The notes below the pieces were generated by a model that saw nothing but the letters and a program-made list of their open reading frames with translations, was not told the origin of the DNA and made no database searches. Position numbers and translations under genes: made by a program. A stretch of DNA of 56,203 bases from Candidatus Methanoplasma glyptotermitis (GTDB lineage: Archaea; Thermoplasmatota; Thermoplasmata; Methanomassiliicoccales; Methanomethylophilaceae): assembly GCA_031267895.1 (NCBI GenBank), contig JAIRYF010000030.1, positions 1 to 56,203 of the forward strand, given 5' to 3'. Each line of letters begins with the position of its first letter. Within the stretch, counting starts at the first letter, position 1. Shown here piece after piece: positions 18,319 to 27,256 of the stretch.

Positions 18319-19221
18319 ATGAAGCACATAATGACCGGAAAGGTCAAAGAGGTCTATCAGATTGACGATGACACTTTGGAGTTCGCGTATACAGACAGTA
18401 TCTCCGTTTTCGATAAGATAATTCCGTCCAAAGTGCCTCATAAAGGGGAGACCCTGTGCAGAACCGCAAAGTACTGGTTCGAACTTCTGACTGAAAAAGG
18501 AGTATATAACCACTACATCGACGAACCGGCCCCTGACCGGATGAGGGTCAGGAAAGTTGATGTTATCAGAGACTACAGTAAGATCGACGGCAAGACCTCG
18601 AACTACCTGATACCTCTTGAGATCATCTGCAGGCATTATGTCGCCGGATCTCTCCTCGACCGCATAAAAACAGGAAGGATAACGCCTGAGCAGCTGGGAT
18701 TTCCCAAAGGCTATGCAATAAAATATGGCGAAAAACTCCCGAAACCTTTCATTGAGGCCACCACAAAACTTGAGGAACACGATATTAACCTTACCGAGGA
18801 AGAGGCCAAAAAGATGGCAGGCCTTACAGACGAGGAATACCGAAACATATCGGAAACTGTCCTGATGATCGATCGGATCATTCAGGAGGAAGTTTCCAAA
18901 CGCGGTCTGATCCACTGCGACGGCAAGAAAGAGTTCGGATACGACAGAGAAAGAAAACTCATGGTCATTGATACGTTCGGAACGCTGGATGAGGACAGGT
19001 GGTGGGATTCGGAAGAGTATGCCGAGAACAGAACAGTCGAACTTTCCAAAGAATTCGTAAGACAGTATTACAGGGAGACCGGTTATCACGAGGCACTCAT
19101 GAGAGCTCGCGATGCGGGTCTCGAAGAACCGGACATACCTGCCCTTCCCGATGAAATGATCTGCAGAGTCAGCAAACTCTACATCGATATGTTCGAAAGA
19201 ATAACAGGCGAAAAGTTCTGA
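18319..19221 (+). CDS. purC: SAICAR synthase (phosphoribosylaminoimidazole-succinocarboxamide synthase)
   Basis: 300 residues. Joins aspartate to CAIR in purine synthesis using ATP. The ATP-grasp-like SAICAR fold is clear: GKVKEVYQIDD at the N-terminus, DKIIPSKVPHKG, then RHYVAGSLLDR and the magnesium-site region VIDTFGTLDEDRWW. ATG 18319 matches the usual N-terminus; a TTG three codons earlier is possible. The stop abuts the stop of UPF0179 with no spacer (TGATCA). Confidence 0.93.
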   Translation: MKHIMTGKVKEVYQIDDDTLEFAYTDSISVFDKIIPSKVPHKGETLCRTAKYWFELLTEKGVYNHYIDEPAPDRMRVRKVDVIRDYSKIDGKTSNYLIPLEIICRHYVAGSLLDRIKTGRITPEQLGFPKGYAIKYGEKLPKPFIEATTKLEEHDINLTEEEAKKMAGLTDEEYRNISETVLMIDRIIQEEVSKRGLIHCDGKKEFGYDRERKLMVIDTFGTLDEDRWWDSEEYAENRTVELSKEFVRQYYRETGYHEALMRARDAGLEEPDIPALPDEMICRVSKLYIDMFERITGEKF

Positions 19222-19647
19222 TCAGATCATCCTTATGTGGACGAGGTCGAGACCGATCGGACATTCTGTGTTCCCTTCGATCCCGATCACGGAGCATTTC
19301 GCTCCGTTCTCCAGAGTGTACGGGTGACACAGCAGATAGTTCTTACAGTCCAGCCTCTTGCATTCCGGTTCCTGAAATGTTATCACGCTTCCCTCGATTG
19401 CGGACTTCTTTGGAACCGTTGATATCCTGGCGATTTTCTTTATTTCGACCACGCGGACTCGATCCTCGTTAAACGCGCATTCGTGGGTCTGATCTCTCAG
19501 TGCCTCTATTTCGTACAAAGCACCTGACTCAAGGTTGAAACAGACCCCTTTCAGTCTGCAGTCTCCGCACTCGGGCTGCGGTCCGATGTAATAGAACCGG
19601 TTGCCTTCTTTTGCCTGCGATTCGCTTATAAGCGTCAGAGCCGTCAT
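19222..19647 (-). CDS. UPF0179 family protein
   Basis: 141 residues of the archaeal UPF0179 family, function unknown. Several conserved Cys clusters (CGDCRLKGVC, CKRLDCKNYLLC and CSVIG...CPIG) suggest a metal or iron-sulfur site. It lies three bases after egsA on the same strand and is probably co-transcribed with it. Confidence 0.85.
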   Translation of the reverse strand: MTALTLISESQAKEGNRFYYIGPQPECGDCRLKGVCFNLESGALYEIEALRDQTHECAFNEDRVRVVEIKKIARISTVPKKSAIEGSVITFQEPECKRLDCKNYLLCHPYTLENGAKCSVIGIEGNTECPIGLDLVHIRMI

Positions 19648-19650
19648 TAT

Positions 19651-20709
19651 TCATATCACTCCGGTAACGGCTGCCACTTTTTCAGCGGCCTCTCTGGTCA
19701 GCCCTCTGTCTCCCAGTATGGTAAACCTTTCCCTGCGGATATCCTTGGCCCTCATGAGTGCCTCTATTATGTCTTCATCGGCGAATCCCAGTTCTTTTGC
19801 CGTTGTAGGTGCGCCGATATTCTTCAGAGCATCCCTTATCATTTTCCAGTTCCCGCCCTGAAGTTCCATCATCATTACTGCCCCGAGACCGCACTGTTCT
19901 CCGTGAAGGGCAGTGTCCGGTCTTATCACATCAAGAGCATGCGAAAACATGTGTTCGGAGCCGCTTGTGGGTCTTGAACTCCCAGCAATACACATGGAAA
20001 CGCCGGAAGCAATGACTGGTCTCATGACGGTCCATACGCCCTCTTCCATCCGAGGCTTTATCAGTTTACTGTTGGATATTATGTCTTCCGCTGCGTATTT
20101 GGATATTGCGTACGCAGAACTGCTTATAGTCTCGCCGGCTATCCTATTCGCAAAATCCCAGTCGCCCAGAGCGGTAAGATTCGATATTACGTCGGCACAG
20201 CCTGCGGCAAGGTATCTGAACGGAGCATTGTTGATGACCTCCGTGTCGGCTATTATCCCCGTAGGAGATACCGCAACCACCGATCTGGATCCCCCATCAG
20301 ATTTCAACGATGCCCGGTCGGATGCGATCCCGTCGTGTGAAACAGATGTCGGTATGCTGATAAAAGGTATTCCCAGATCTTTGGCGGTCATCTTGGCAAT
20401 GTCTATCTTGCTCCCGCCACCCACTGCCAGAAGGAATGACGCGCTGTGCTCTTTTGCAGCCCTGCTGACATCGTCCAGATTGGCATAGTTTGCATTGCCC
20501 GTGAGGATCGTCAGCATGTCGTATTTTCCGGACATAATGTCTTCGATTCTCCTGCCGGCGGCCTTATATGTTTCAGGACCGGTTATCATCATTCCGTTAT
20601 TCCCGAACTGAAGGTATCGGCATACATCGGCAATCTGATCTGTCACTCCGTGCCCTATGAGCACAGTTCTTGGAAAATCCATTGACTTTGTTTTCGTGAA
20701 AGCCGTCAT
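19651..20709 (-). CDS. egsA: sn-Glycerol-1-phosphate dehydrogenase
   Basis: 352 residues. Reduces dihydroxyacetone phosphate to sn-glycerol-1-phosphate, the backbone that sets the stereochemistry of archaeal lipids, so it is a strong archaeal marker. NAD(P)-binding VGGGSKIDIAKM (about residues 95-106), the phosphate/metal region SVSHDGIASDRAS, the zinc Asp in CADVISN, and His ligands in EHMFSHALD and LHGEQCG are all present. Pairs functionally with the mevalonate cluster upstream, though it is not linked to it. Confidence 0.95.
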   Translation of the reverse strand: MTAFTKTKSMDFPRTVLIGHGVTDQIADVCRYLQFGNNGMMITGPETYKAAGRRIEDIMSGKYDMLTILTGNANYANLDDVSRAAKEHSASFLLAVGGGSKIDIAKMTAKDLGIPFISIPTSVSHDGIASDRASLKSDGGSRSVVAVSPTGIIADTEVINNAPFRYLAAGCADVISNLTALGDWDFANRIAGETISSSAYAISKYAAEDIISNSKLIKPRMEEGVWTVMRPVIASGVSMCIAGSSRPTSGSEHMFSHALDVIRPDTALHGEQCGLGAVMMMELQGGNWKMIRDALKNIGAPTTAKELGFADEDIIEALMRAKDIRRERFTILGDRGLTREAAEKVAAVTGVI

Positions 20710-20747
20710 AACATCCCTCTGACGGCCATACGAATCCCCTCAGAACA

Positions 20748-20755
20748 TATAAAAG
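20748..20755 (+). promoter_or_regulatory. TATA box of the flavoprotein gene
   Basis: TATAAAAG, centred 26 bases before ATG 20777. This predicts a leaderless transcript beginning at or next to the start codon. Confidence 0.55.
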
Positions 20756-20776
20756 TAGTCTGCCCTACCGTCACGC

Positions 20777-21322
20777 ATGAAGGCCCTGATCATTTGCGGA
20801 AGCAGGAAAGACGGATTCACAGCGGAAATGTGCCGTTCCTTCTCCGAAGGTTTGAGGATTCACGGTATTTCATCGGAAATTTTTTTTCCGATAGACATGC
20901 ACATACACCACTGTACCGGTTGCGGTCTCTGTTCCGGAGACGCAGGATGCGGTATCCCGGATGACATGGATCTCATTTTTAATGCATTTGGAGAAAGCGG
21001 CCTGGTGATCTTAGCTACGCCCATCCGTTTCAGCGGCCCGTCCTCTGCAATAAAGACAGTTATTGACAGGTTTCAGCCTGTGTGGTTTGGGAAGGCCGGA
21101 CACCCCCATTACGCGGCAGCCCTGCTTGTCGGCGGCAGTCCAGATCCGTGTTTCGCAAATACGATATCCATATTCAAGGCGTTCTCCGCAACGGCGGGAA
21201 TGAAATGGCTGGGACATCTGGAGGTACAGGATGCAGATGTAAAGAAAGTATCTGATGTTAGCTTACCATCGTTCGATTACGGTAATGACCTCGGTTCTCT
21301 GCTCACCGGGAACCGTATATGA
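20777..21322 (+). CDS. NADPH-dependent FMN reductase / iron-sulfur flavoprotein-like
   Basis: 181 residues with a flavodoxin-like fold. ALIICGSRKDGFTAEMC is the FMN phosphate loop, and ATPIRFSGPSSAIKTVIDR is the second FMN-binding loop. Between them is a compact Cys motif (CTGCGLCSGDAGC, about residues 47-59) like that of iron-sulfur flavoproteins, so a cluster or redox thiols are likely. The electron-transfer partner is unknown. The last 20 bases overlap the convergent gene. Confidence 0.78.
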   Translation: MKALIICGSRKDGFTAEMCRSFSEGLRIHGISSEIFFPIDMHIHHCTGCGLCSGDAGCGIPDDMDLIFNAFGESGLVILATPIRFSGPSSAIKTVIDRFQPVWFGKAGHPHYAAALLVGGSPDPCFANTISIFKAFSATAGMKWLGHLEVQDADVKKVSDVSLPSFDYGNDLGSLLTGNRI

Positions 21323-21926
21323 TGTATTCCGGCCGTATATCTTCCGGTATTTGGTTTCTGTCTGTTACGTAAGGAATAATTCCGCGGAATTTTTTATACA
21401 GAGATGACCAGTCTTCCCGATTTATTGTGCAGTCCGTATCGAAAATGGAAATCTCCAGGAATCCTATTTTCTCCAATTTTCCCAATGTCTCTTCCAGATC
21501 CTCAGCCGCATTTTCCCTGCATATTGCCCTTCTGCCTGATACAAAAACAACTGGTATGCAACTGTCTGATACGTCGTACGCTTCCTCTGTGACAAGATCG
21601 TTTCTTACCGTGTGGTATGGCATAAGAACCTTTGTGATATTGCCCATGAAACAATCGAACAGATCTTCGACATCTTCTATATGTGTCATGAACCATATAT
21701 CGTTCCCGGGGAACTTCATGCCTGTCAGGAGACGGTCGTCGAGTTTTTTCCGGCCGAGTCCTTTGATATCTGCAACCACTATCGGCATTCTTTCTTCTGA
21801 TCTGCCGGCGGAATATTCTGGTCTTGCCGGCTCGGATGCAAAGGATATCCGGGACCCTTCGATTGCTGTGGGTGCCGTCATGACCTCGCCGCCTCTGAAC
21901 ACAGAGTATAATGCAGGTATGTCCAT
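21303..21926 (-). CDS. Uncharacterised protein, weakly HisA-like
   Basis: 207 residues. A TIM-barrel-like alternation is visible (IVVADIKGLGRKKLDDRL, IPVVFVSGR, FLEISIFDTDCTI), resembling archaeal HisA-related proteins of unknown function, but I cannot assign an activity. The length is somewhat short for a full barrel. Convergent with the flavoprotein gene, 20-base overlap. ATG 21926 is a plausible start. Confidence 0.6.
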   Translation of the reverse strand: MDIPALYSVFRGGEVMTAPTAIEGSRISFASEPARPEYSAGRSEERMPIVVADIKGLGRKKLDDRLLTGMKFPGNDIWFMTHIEDVEDLFDCFMGNITKVLMPYHTVRNDLVTEEAYDVSDSCIPVVFVSGRRAICRENAAEDLEETLGKLEKIGFLEISIFDTDCTINREDWSSLYKKFRGIIPYVTDRNQIPEDIRPEYIIYGSR

Positions 21927-22015
21927 GGGCGTACATGCTGCAACAGGTATAAGCTGTTTCAGTGCAGCGAATATGTAATATACTGCAGAGCGGGTTTTGT
22001 GTATGGTGATTTAGG

Positions 22016-22408
22016 ATGTCAAAGATAGAAAAGAGAGCAATATACATGTGTCCGACCTGCAAGAACTACGCGGAGGGCCTGTACTCGGAAGGAGGCCCCG
22101 TCCCGGTATGCTGCGGAAAAGAAATGACAAAACTGGAGCCGCAGACCGCTGATTTTGCAAAAGAGAAACATGTCCCATATATAGAGAAAAAAAGCAACGG
22201 CGTTCTCGTAAAAGTGGGGAAGGAAACGGCACACCCTATGCTTCCGGAACATTACATAATATTCATTGAGATCTGCGCCGACGGAGTGCTTATGAGAAAA
22301 TATCTTAAGCCAGGCGATTTGCCGGAAGCTTTCTTTGAGACCGGTGCGAAGAGCATCACGGCCCGGGAACTCTGCAATATCCACAAATATTGGAAATCGT
22401 CTCAGTAA
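22016..22408 (+). CDS. dfx: Desulfoferrodoxin (superoxide reductase)
   Basis: 130 residues. Reduces superoxide to peroxide without releasing oxygen, an oxidative-stress defence of anaerobes. The N-terminal desulforedoxin domain has the Fe(Cys)4 pattern (CPTCK...VCCGKEM, residues about 11-33). The C-terminal catalytic domain has EKHVPYI, HPMLPEHYI and LCNIHKYW, giving the four His and one Cys of the active-site iron. GTAATATACTG (about 21975) may be its TATA element. A perfect hairpin follows the stop. Confidence 0.94.
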   Translation: MSKIEKRAIYMCPTCKNYAEGLYSEGGPVPVCCGKEMTKLEPQTADFAKEKHVPYIEKKSNGVLVKVGKETAHPMLPEHYIIFIEICADGVLMRKYLKPGDLPEAFFETGAKSITARELCNIHKYWKSSQ

Positions 22409-22411
22409 GAT

Positions 22412-22437
22412 ATCCGGCCGCCCGCTGGCGGCCGGAT
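22412..22437 (+). terminator. Perfect hairpin after desulfoferrodoxin
   Basis: ATCCGGCCGCC (22412-22422) and GGCGGCCGGAT (22427-22437) form an 11-bp stem with a CGCT loop, three bases after the stop codon. There is no T-run, so it may protect the 3' end rather than terminate. Confidence 0.6.
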
Positions 22438-23050
22438 CGCATTATTGGCACCCGATTCTGTGAAGCACAGAGGGAGCTGTATAGGCAAGTCTCTTTCGGA
22501 CTGGAGTATTTGCTGCCGGCCGTTCGCGGCGGAAGCGGCCCCTAGGCCGCACTGTGTCCGTACGGCGAAACAGAACTCAGATGATATAGCGATAGGAGGG
22601 TATCAAAACACGATACTGCAGGCACGCAGAGTTGCGTCTCCGGACATGCTCAGCTATGCGCGGGAGATGGACTTTCTGTATAGCTAAATGCTAAACTCGT
22701 GAATACGAAATCCCGGAATAGAGCAGTATTCTCTTCAAAGTAGAACGGAGAGACACGTTCCGCGCGGTCCGACGGAAGACACGAATTCTCTGATTCCGGC
22801 GGCCGTATGCCTGGTAATGGGATTCCGTTTTCGGAAACCTTGTAATTACATTGTCACACAGACAGCCTCAGAATATTACGGAAATATCTCCAACAGGATA
22901 TCCTGGGCTATACAGGTGCAGTTCTATCTGCATCCGTACTTTAGGGCGGGGAAAACCCATTCAGACACATCCTTCCGGACTGTGTTAGCTTTAAATTAAT
23001 GTACGGCCATTGCGCCCACCGGTCCCGTATACCGAATGTGAGGTACAAAA
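22438..23050. other. Long noncoding region, possible structured RNA
   Basis: About 610 bases with no convincing gene. It holds a 6-bp GC-rich hairpin (GCGGCC, CCTA, GGCCGC at 22535-22550) and other short inverted repeats, for example around GTGCAG...CTGCAT near 22917-22934. I looked for RNase P and SRP RNA signatures and did not find them. CTTTAAATTAA (22989-22999) is a likely TATA box for the next gene. Confidence 0.4.
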
Positions 23051-23593
23051 ATGGCATCAGAAAAGAAAAACACTGTCAAGGACAGCAGCAAAGGATATCA
23101 GCCCAAAGCCACCGCCAGGCACGCCAAGATGACAAGGACAAAGCAAGAGGAAATAGATGCCTTCAAAAAGAAGATCGACACAGACAAGTACCTTTCGAAA
23201 AAATATGAATCGGACAGGAAGACGGAGATAAAGGAACTCCCCAAGGACGAGCGTGCGGCCGCAAAGGCAGAACTGAAAGAATCGATCGAACGCCGGAAAG
23301 AGACCGAGTACAAAGACAGAATGAAACTCCGTATGATGCATCATGAGGGGAGAGTGAGCCGCGTGAAGCAGAAGCAGGAGCCCTTTGACGAGGAAGCTTG
23401 GCTCAAAAACGGCAGGAAGAAAGACCGGAACAAACCCACCGACAAGAAATCTGCAGCCGCGCCGGAAGAGGATGCCAGTCTGGCGGACGGCAGATCTGAC
23501 ATTGATCCGACAGAAGATCAAATTCCAGATTCGGATGCGCCCGAGAATATCGGTGAAGAATCGGCACCGGAAGGATCGGACGAAAAATACTGA
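23051..23593 (+). CDS. Highly charged hypothetical protein
   Basis: 180 residues, not recognised. Lys/Arg/Glu-rich throughout the first 130 residues, with probable helical, coiled-coil character (AAKAELKESIERRKETEYKD), then an acidic, Pro/Asp-rich and probably disordered tail. No signal peptide, membrane segment or Cys. ATG 23051 is preceded by GAGGT. A nucleic-acid or ribosome-associated role is possible from composition alone but unsupported. Confidence 0.6.
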   Translation: MASEKKNTVKDSSKGYQPKATARHAKMTRTKQEEIDAFKKKIDTDKYLSKKYESDRKTEIKELPKDERAAAKAELKESIERRKETEYKDRMKLRMMHHEGRVSRVKQKQEPFDEEAWLKNGRKKDRNKPTDKKSAAAPEEDASLADGRSDIDPTEDQIPDSDAPENIGEESAPEGSDEKY

Positions 23594-23680
23594 TCCGCAC
23601 GCATAGTGTTTTAAACTGTTTCCCAATACGGCGTTGGTATCGTCAGCGATCCAAGACAGGCTGGCGGCAGAGGGAACAGG

Positions 23681-25537
23681 ATGACTGGTGGATCGACAAT
23701 TGCTCTGGTCATCGGTGTCGTTGTCATTGCGGCAGCCGGTGTATCAGGTGCGTTTTTCATATTCAGCGACGATGGCGAAGACTCATTCACTTTCACGTAT
23801 TACGCCGATGGTAACATATTACAGGAGATATCGGTCGCGGCCGGGACCTCCGTGACGATAACAGATAGTGCAGCGGGGGCTGAGAAAAATGGAAGGTTCA
23901 TCGGATGGAACACCAAACCCGACATGTCCGGCATGTTGGTGATTCCCGGATCGCAGCTGGTGGTTGACCGAAATATTTCGCTCCATGCGATGATCATCAT
24001 CGGCGGGATGTACGCTGTGATTCTTCCAAGCGAACAAAACGGATTCAGCGTGACTGCGGACCCTCAGCTGGTGATGGAAGGCGGGTCATCTGTGATCGAG
24101 TATTCCTTGCTGCCAAGCCATACAGATGAGGATCTGGTCATATCGGTGAACGGGAACCCTATGAAATTGGATGCTATGAAAAGGATACACCTGAAAGATA
24201 TAGCCGAAGATCAGACGGTAACTGTCTCAGGAGTATACGACAAACGCGAACACAGCATCTCTCTGCCGGAAGATCAGAGAGGATATGAACTTGTATCGTC
24301 CGCAGAAAAGGTGCATCACGGCGAATCGTACACACTTAAGTATCGGCTACTGCCAGGATACAGAGAATCCGCCGATTTCGGAATACACATAAACGGAGGC
24401 GATCTCAAGAGACCCTCCGGCGGGGAACTTCAGGTCATAGATGTTATGGACAATCACGAGATAACCCTGACTGGCGTAGAACCTATAATATTCGGTGTAT
24501 CCTCGGGGAAAAACATATCGGTTCTGGTCAACGGTGCGGCTGCCTCCGAGGCGACCGTGGAAGATATGATAACCATACTGCCCGCCGAAGGATACCTGCT
24601 GCCTAAAACATTCAACGACCAGATAACGGGAAGTTTCAAGGCGGAGAGGGACGGATACCGCATAACGGGGGATGTTTCGTTCCCATCTGTGCTTAAAATA
24701 ACCGAGGGCGAAAACGCGAGGATCGGCAACGGCGATTCAAAGAGTATTTTTGTCTGTCCGCATGACAAAATAGCTGTGTCTGCGGCACCCGGATATTCTC
24801 TGCCCGGCGATTACTCTGATAAACTGAGTGCTGTCGCAGGAGTATCCAGATCGGCCGATAAATTTTCGTTCGCCGATGATACCGTCATCCCATCTGTTTA
24901 CAAAGTTGTCTTCAACGGCCACAATAAAGTGCACGAAACCGTTTTCGTTGTTGGCAACACGCCACTACAAACTCCCCATGATAATCCCACCAGGATTGCA
25001 TACCGTTTTGACGGATGGGACACGAGTTTATCAACTTACGTCCGTCACGACATCTCAATAGATCCAATTTGGAGTCCAATGACACATAGTGTCTTTTTTG
25101 GACCCAATTTGATTGTTGAAGTTGGAAACAGGTACTATGTATTCAAAGAGAAGGACATTGATAATCCTCCGAGGACAATAAGTATCAAATCAGATGAAAA
25201 AGTGGCAATCTATAACACATTTGATCTTGATCTACCCAGCGGTTTTGGGCCGCAGAGTGGTAAGGCCAATTATATAAATGGACATTATGAGATCATTGAA
25301 AATTGTTCATTTCCAGGTATCACCTACATCATGTATTGCGAATCAGATACTGGCAAAGGACCCGCACATTCTGTTGTAATAGGGAGTGGATACACGCCAC
25401 CCACAGAACCAACAGAATATAAAGAGGGATTTGTTTTTCTAGGATGGACTTTGGATAATACTATCGTGAGTGGTCAGATTACTGTAGAAAATAGAATCTA
25501 TGCTCTGTATCCAGAATGGAGGAGTACTAGTGGCTAA
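23681..25537 (+). CDS. Surface protein with Listeria-Bacteroides (Flg_new) repeats, mosaic 3' end
   Basis: 618 residues. An N-terminal membrane anchor (STIALVIGVVVIAAAGVSG) precedes a long extracellular region. Flg_new/InlB-B-type modules are visible near residues 30-105 (FTYYADGN...FIGWNTKP), 405-470 (KVVFNGHN...FDGWDTSL) and 565-615 (GFVFLGWTLDN). Between them are two or more related beta-sandwich-like units beginning with ILPSEQNG and LPEDQRG. By hand count the coding sequence falls from about 50-58% G+C to about 39% over 25081-25500, so the last third looks recently acquired. Role probably adhesion; partner unknown. Confidence 0.75.
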   Translation: MTGGSTIALVIGVVVIAAAGVSGAFFIFSDDGEDSFTFTYYADGNILQEISVAAGTSVTITDSAAGAEKNGRFIGWNTKPDMSGMLVIPGSQLVVDRNISLHAMIIIGGMYAVILPSEQNGFSVTADPQLVMEGGSSVIEYSLLPSHTDEDLVISVNGNPMKLDAMKRIHLKDIAEDQTVTVSGVYDKREHSISLPEDQRGYELVSSAEKVHHGESYTLKYRLLPGYRESADFGIHINGGDLKRPSGGELQVIDVMDNHEITLTGVEPIIFGVSSGKNISVLVNGAAASEATVEDMITILPAEGYLLPKTFNDQITGSFKAERDGYRITGDVSFPSVLKITEGENARIGNGDSKSIFVCPHDKIAVSAAPGYSLPGDYSDKLSAVAGVSRSADKFSFADDTVIPSVYKVVFNGHNKVHETVFVVGNTPLQTPHDNPTRIAYRFDGWDTSLSTYVRHDISIDPIWSPMTHSVFFGPNLIVEVGNRYYVFKEKDIDNPPRTISIKSDEKVAIYNTFDLDLPSGFGPQSGKANYINGHYEIIENCSFPGITYIMYCESDTGKGPAHSVVIGSGYTPPTEPTEYKEGFVFLGWTLDNTIVSGQITVENRIYALYPEWRSTSG

Positions 25538-25540
25538 ACT

Positions 25541-25550
25541 TTTAAATATA
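25541..25550 (+). promoter_or_regulatory. TATA box of the leucine operon
   Basis: TTTAAATATA, four bases after the previous stop. The predicted transcription start is near 25572, leaving a leader of about 90 bases before leuA. Confidence 0.5.
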
Positions 25551-25588
25551 TTCTGTCTAATGGAGTTCCGCCGTCAAGAGGTCTAAAA

Positions 25589-25630
25589 ATGATCTTCAAG
25601 CTAGATGCTGAAATCCTTATTCTCAAGTAA
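25589..25630 (+). CDS. Candidate 13-residue leucine leader peptide
   Basis: ATG 25589 to TAA 25630 encodes MIFKLDAEILILK. Six of 13 residues are Leu or Ile, and the three Leu codons are CTA, CTT and CTC. A GAGGT ribosome binding site (about 25578) lies seven bases upstream, and the frame sits in the leuA leader. It could sense leucyl-tRNA supply, as bacterial leu leaders do. No clear terminator/antiterminator pair is seen, so this is speculative. Confidence 0.35.
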   Translation: MIFKLDAEILILK

Positions 25631-25663
25631 GTCAGTGGAAGCTAGGACGGTTTGGTGGTTTTT

Positions 25664-27256
25664 ATGAAAAAGCAACAAACCAGTGAAAGCGCCAAGAATT
25701 TGGAAAAAATGCTGGCAGTGAGTCCGTACAACCAGCTTGCGCTCTCCGGTGTGGATCCCATCAAGGATGTGAAGATCTTCGATACCACTCTGAGGGATGG
25801 CGAACAGGCCCCGGGAATAGCACTGAGTCCCGAGGACAAGATACGCATAGCTCTGGCCCTCGATGATCTCGGAGTGGATATCATAGAGGCCGGATTTGCT
25901 GCTTCGGGAGAGACGGAGAAGGAAATAATTAAAGAACTGGCAAAATCGAATCTGGATGCCAAAGTGTGCAGTCTGGCCCGCGCCGTGAAGTCGGATATAG
26001 ATGCAATCATAGACACGGGTGCGGGTTTCGTACACACGTTCATTGCGACTTCGAATCTGCACATGGAATACAAACTGAAGATGACGCCTGACCAGGTTAA
26101 AGCCAAAGCAGTTGAGACCGTGGAATACGCCAAGGCCCACGGTATGGAAGTACAATTCTCCTGCGAGGATGCAACCCGGTCTGATATGAGCTTTATCAAA
26201 GAAATGGTGGTTGCCGTTCAGGATGCAGGTGTTGATTCTGTAAATATACCGGATACAGTCGGAGTAATAACACCCCGGGCCATGAGCTACCTGATAGGTG
26301 AACTGAAGAGTACTCTGAGGGTCCCGATATCCGTGCACTGTCATGATGATATGGGCCTGGCAGTGGCCAACTCCATAGCTGCGGTCGAAGCCGGAGCAAC
26401 CATATGCCATGTCTGCATGAACGGAATAGGCGAAAGGTCCGGAAATGCTGCCCTGGAAGAGGTAGCCGTCAACCTGTTCGCGAACTATGGGATACAAACC
26501 GTAGATCTGAGCAAGATCGGCCAAGTGTCAAAATTGGTGGAAAGAGTTACAGGATTCAATATCGCCGGCAACAAATCGATAGTGGGAAGAAATGCCTTCG
26601 CTCATGAATCAGGGATACATGTTCATGGCGTAATGAGTAACTCGCTGACCTATGAACCGTTCAAACCCGAGATGGTAGGTGCTGACAGAGAGATAGTCAT
26701 CGGGAAACATTCCGGGGCACATTCGATACAGGGAAGACTGGACAAACTGGGAGTAGAGTTTCCGGCAGATCATATGCCGGAGCTGCTGGCAACCGTCAAG
26801 AAGATTGCTGTAACCGGCAAGATGATCGATGACGCAGAGCTGCTGGCGATAGTCGACAACATCATATGGAAGAGAGGCACCAAGACGAAGACAGTGTCTC
26901 TGGATGAACTGACCGTACTGACCGGAAAGAACACCACATCCACAGCCGTCGTCACTGTGACGGTTGACGGGGACGATAAAAGAACAGCCGCCGATGTCGG
27001 AGTCGGGCCGGTGGATGCCGCCATCAACGCCATCAAAAAAGCCATCAACGACAAGATAACGATGGAAGAATACAAACTGAGCGCTATAACAGGCAAGAGC
27101 GACTCGATCTGCGAAGTGACTGTCATGGTCAAAAATGTTCGAAACGACGGTGCTCTGTCTGTGGGCAAAGCGGTTGGTTTAGATATTGTGGAGACATCCG
27201 TAGATGCAATGATGGCTGCCATCAATAGGGACTTTGCAAGAAAGAGGAATGCGTAA
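25664..27256 (+). CDS. leuA: 2-Isopropylmalate synthase (or citramalate/homocitrate synthase family)
   Basis: 530 residues. A DRE-TIM metallolyase condensing acetyl-CoA with a 2-oxoacid. FDTTLRDGEQAPGIAL holds the catalytic Arg-Asp, SVHCHDDMGLAVANS the metal His residues, and HESGIHVHGVM the C-terminal catalytic His. A full LeuA regulatory dimer domain (about residues 390-520) implies end-product feedback. With leuCDB adjacent, leucine synthesis is most likely, but archaeal paralogs for citramalate or homocitrate look similar. ATG 25664 was preferred to TTG 25652. The stop overlaps the leuC start (TAATG). Confidence 0.88.
   Translation: MKKQQTSESAKNLEKMLAVSPYNQLALSGVDPIKDVKIFDTTLRDGEQAPGIALSPEDKIRIALALDDLGVDIIEAGFAASGETEKEIIKELAKSNLDAKVCSLARAVKSDIDAIIDTGAGFVHTFIATSNLHMEYKLKMTPDQVKAKAVETVEYAKAHGMEVQFSCEDATRSDMSFIKEMVVAVQDAGVDSVNIPDTVGVITPRAMSYLIGELKSTLRVPISVHCHDDMGLAVANSIAAVEAGATICHVCMNGIGERSGNAALEEVAVNLFANYGIQTVDLSKIGQVSKLVERVTGFNIAGNKSIVGRNAFAHESGIHVHGVMSNSLTYEPFKPEMVGADREIVIGKHSGAHSIQGRLDKLGVEFPADHMPELLATVKKIAVTGKMIDDAELLAIVDNIIWKRGTKTKTVSLDELTVLTGKNTTSTAVVTVTVDGDDKRTAADVGVGPVDAAINAIKKAINDKITMEEYKLSAITGKSDSICEVTVMVKNVRNDGALSVGKAVGLDIVETSVDAMMAAINRDFARKRNA

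Noticed and set aside
22445-22687. 80-residue frame, and the idea that the region is RNase P or SRP RNA
   Set aside because: The frame has no homology I recognise, and the conserved RNase P and SRP helix 8 signatures are missing.
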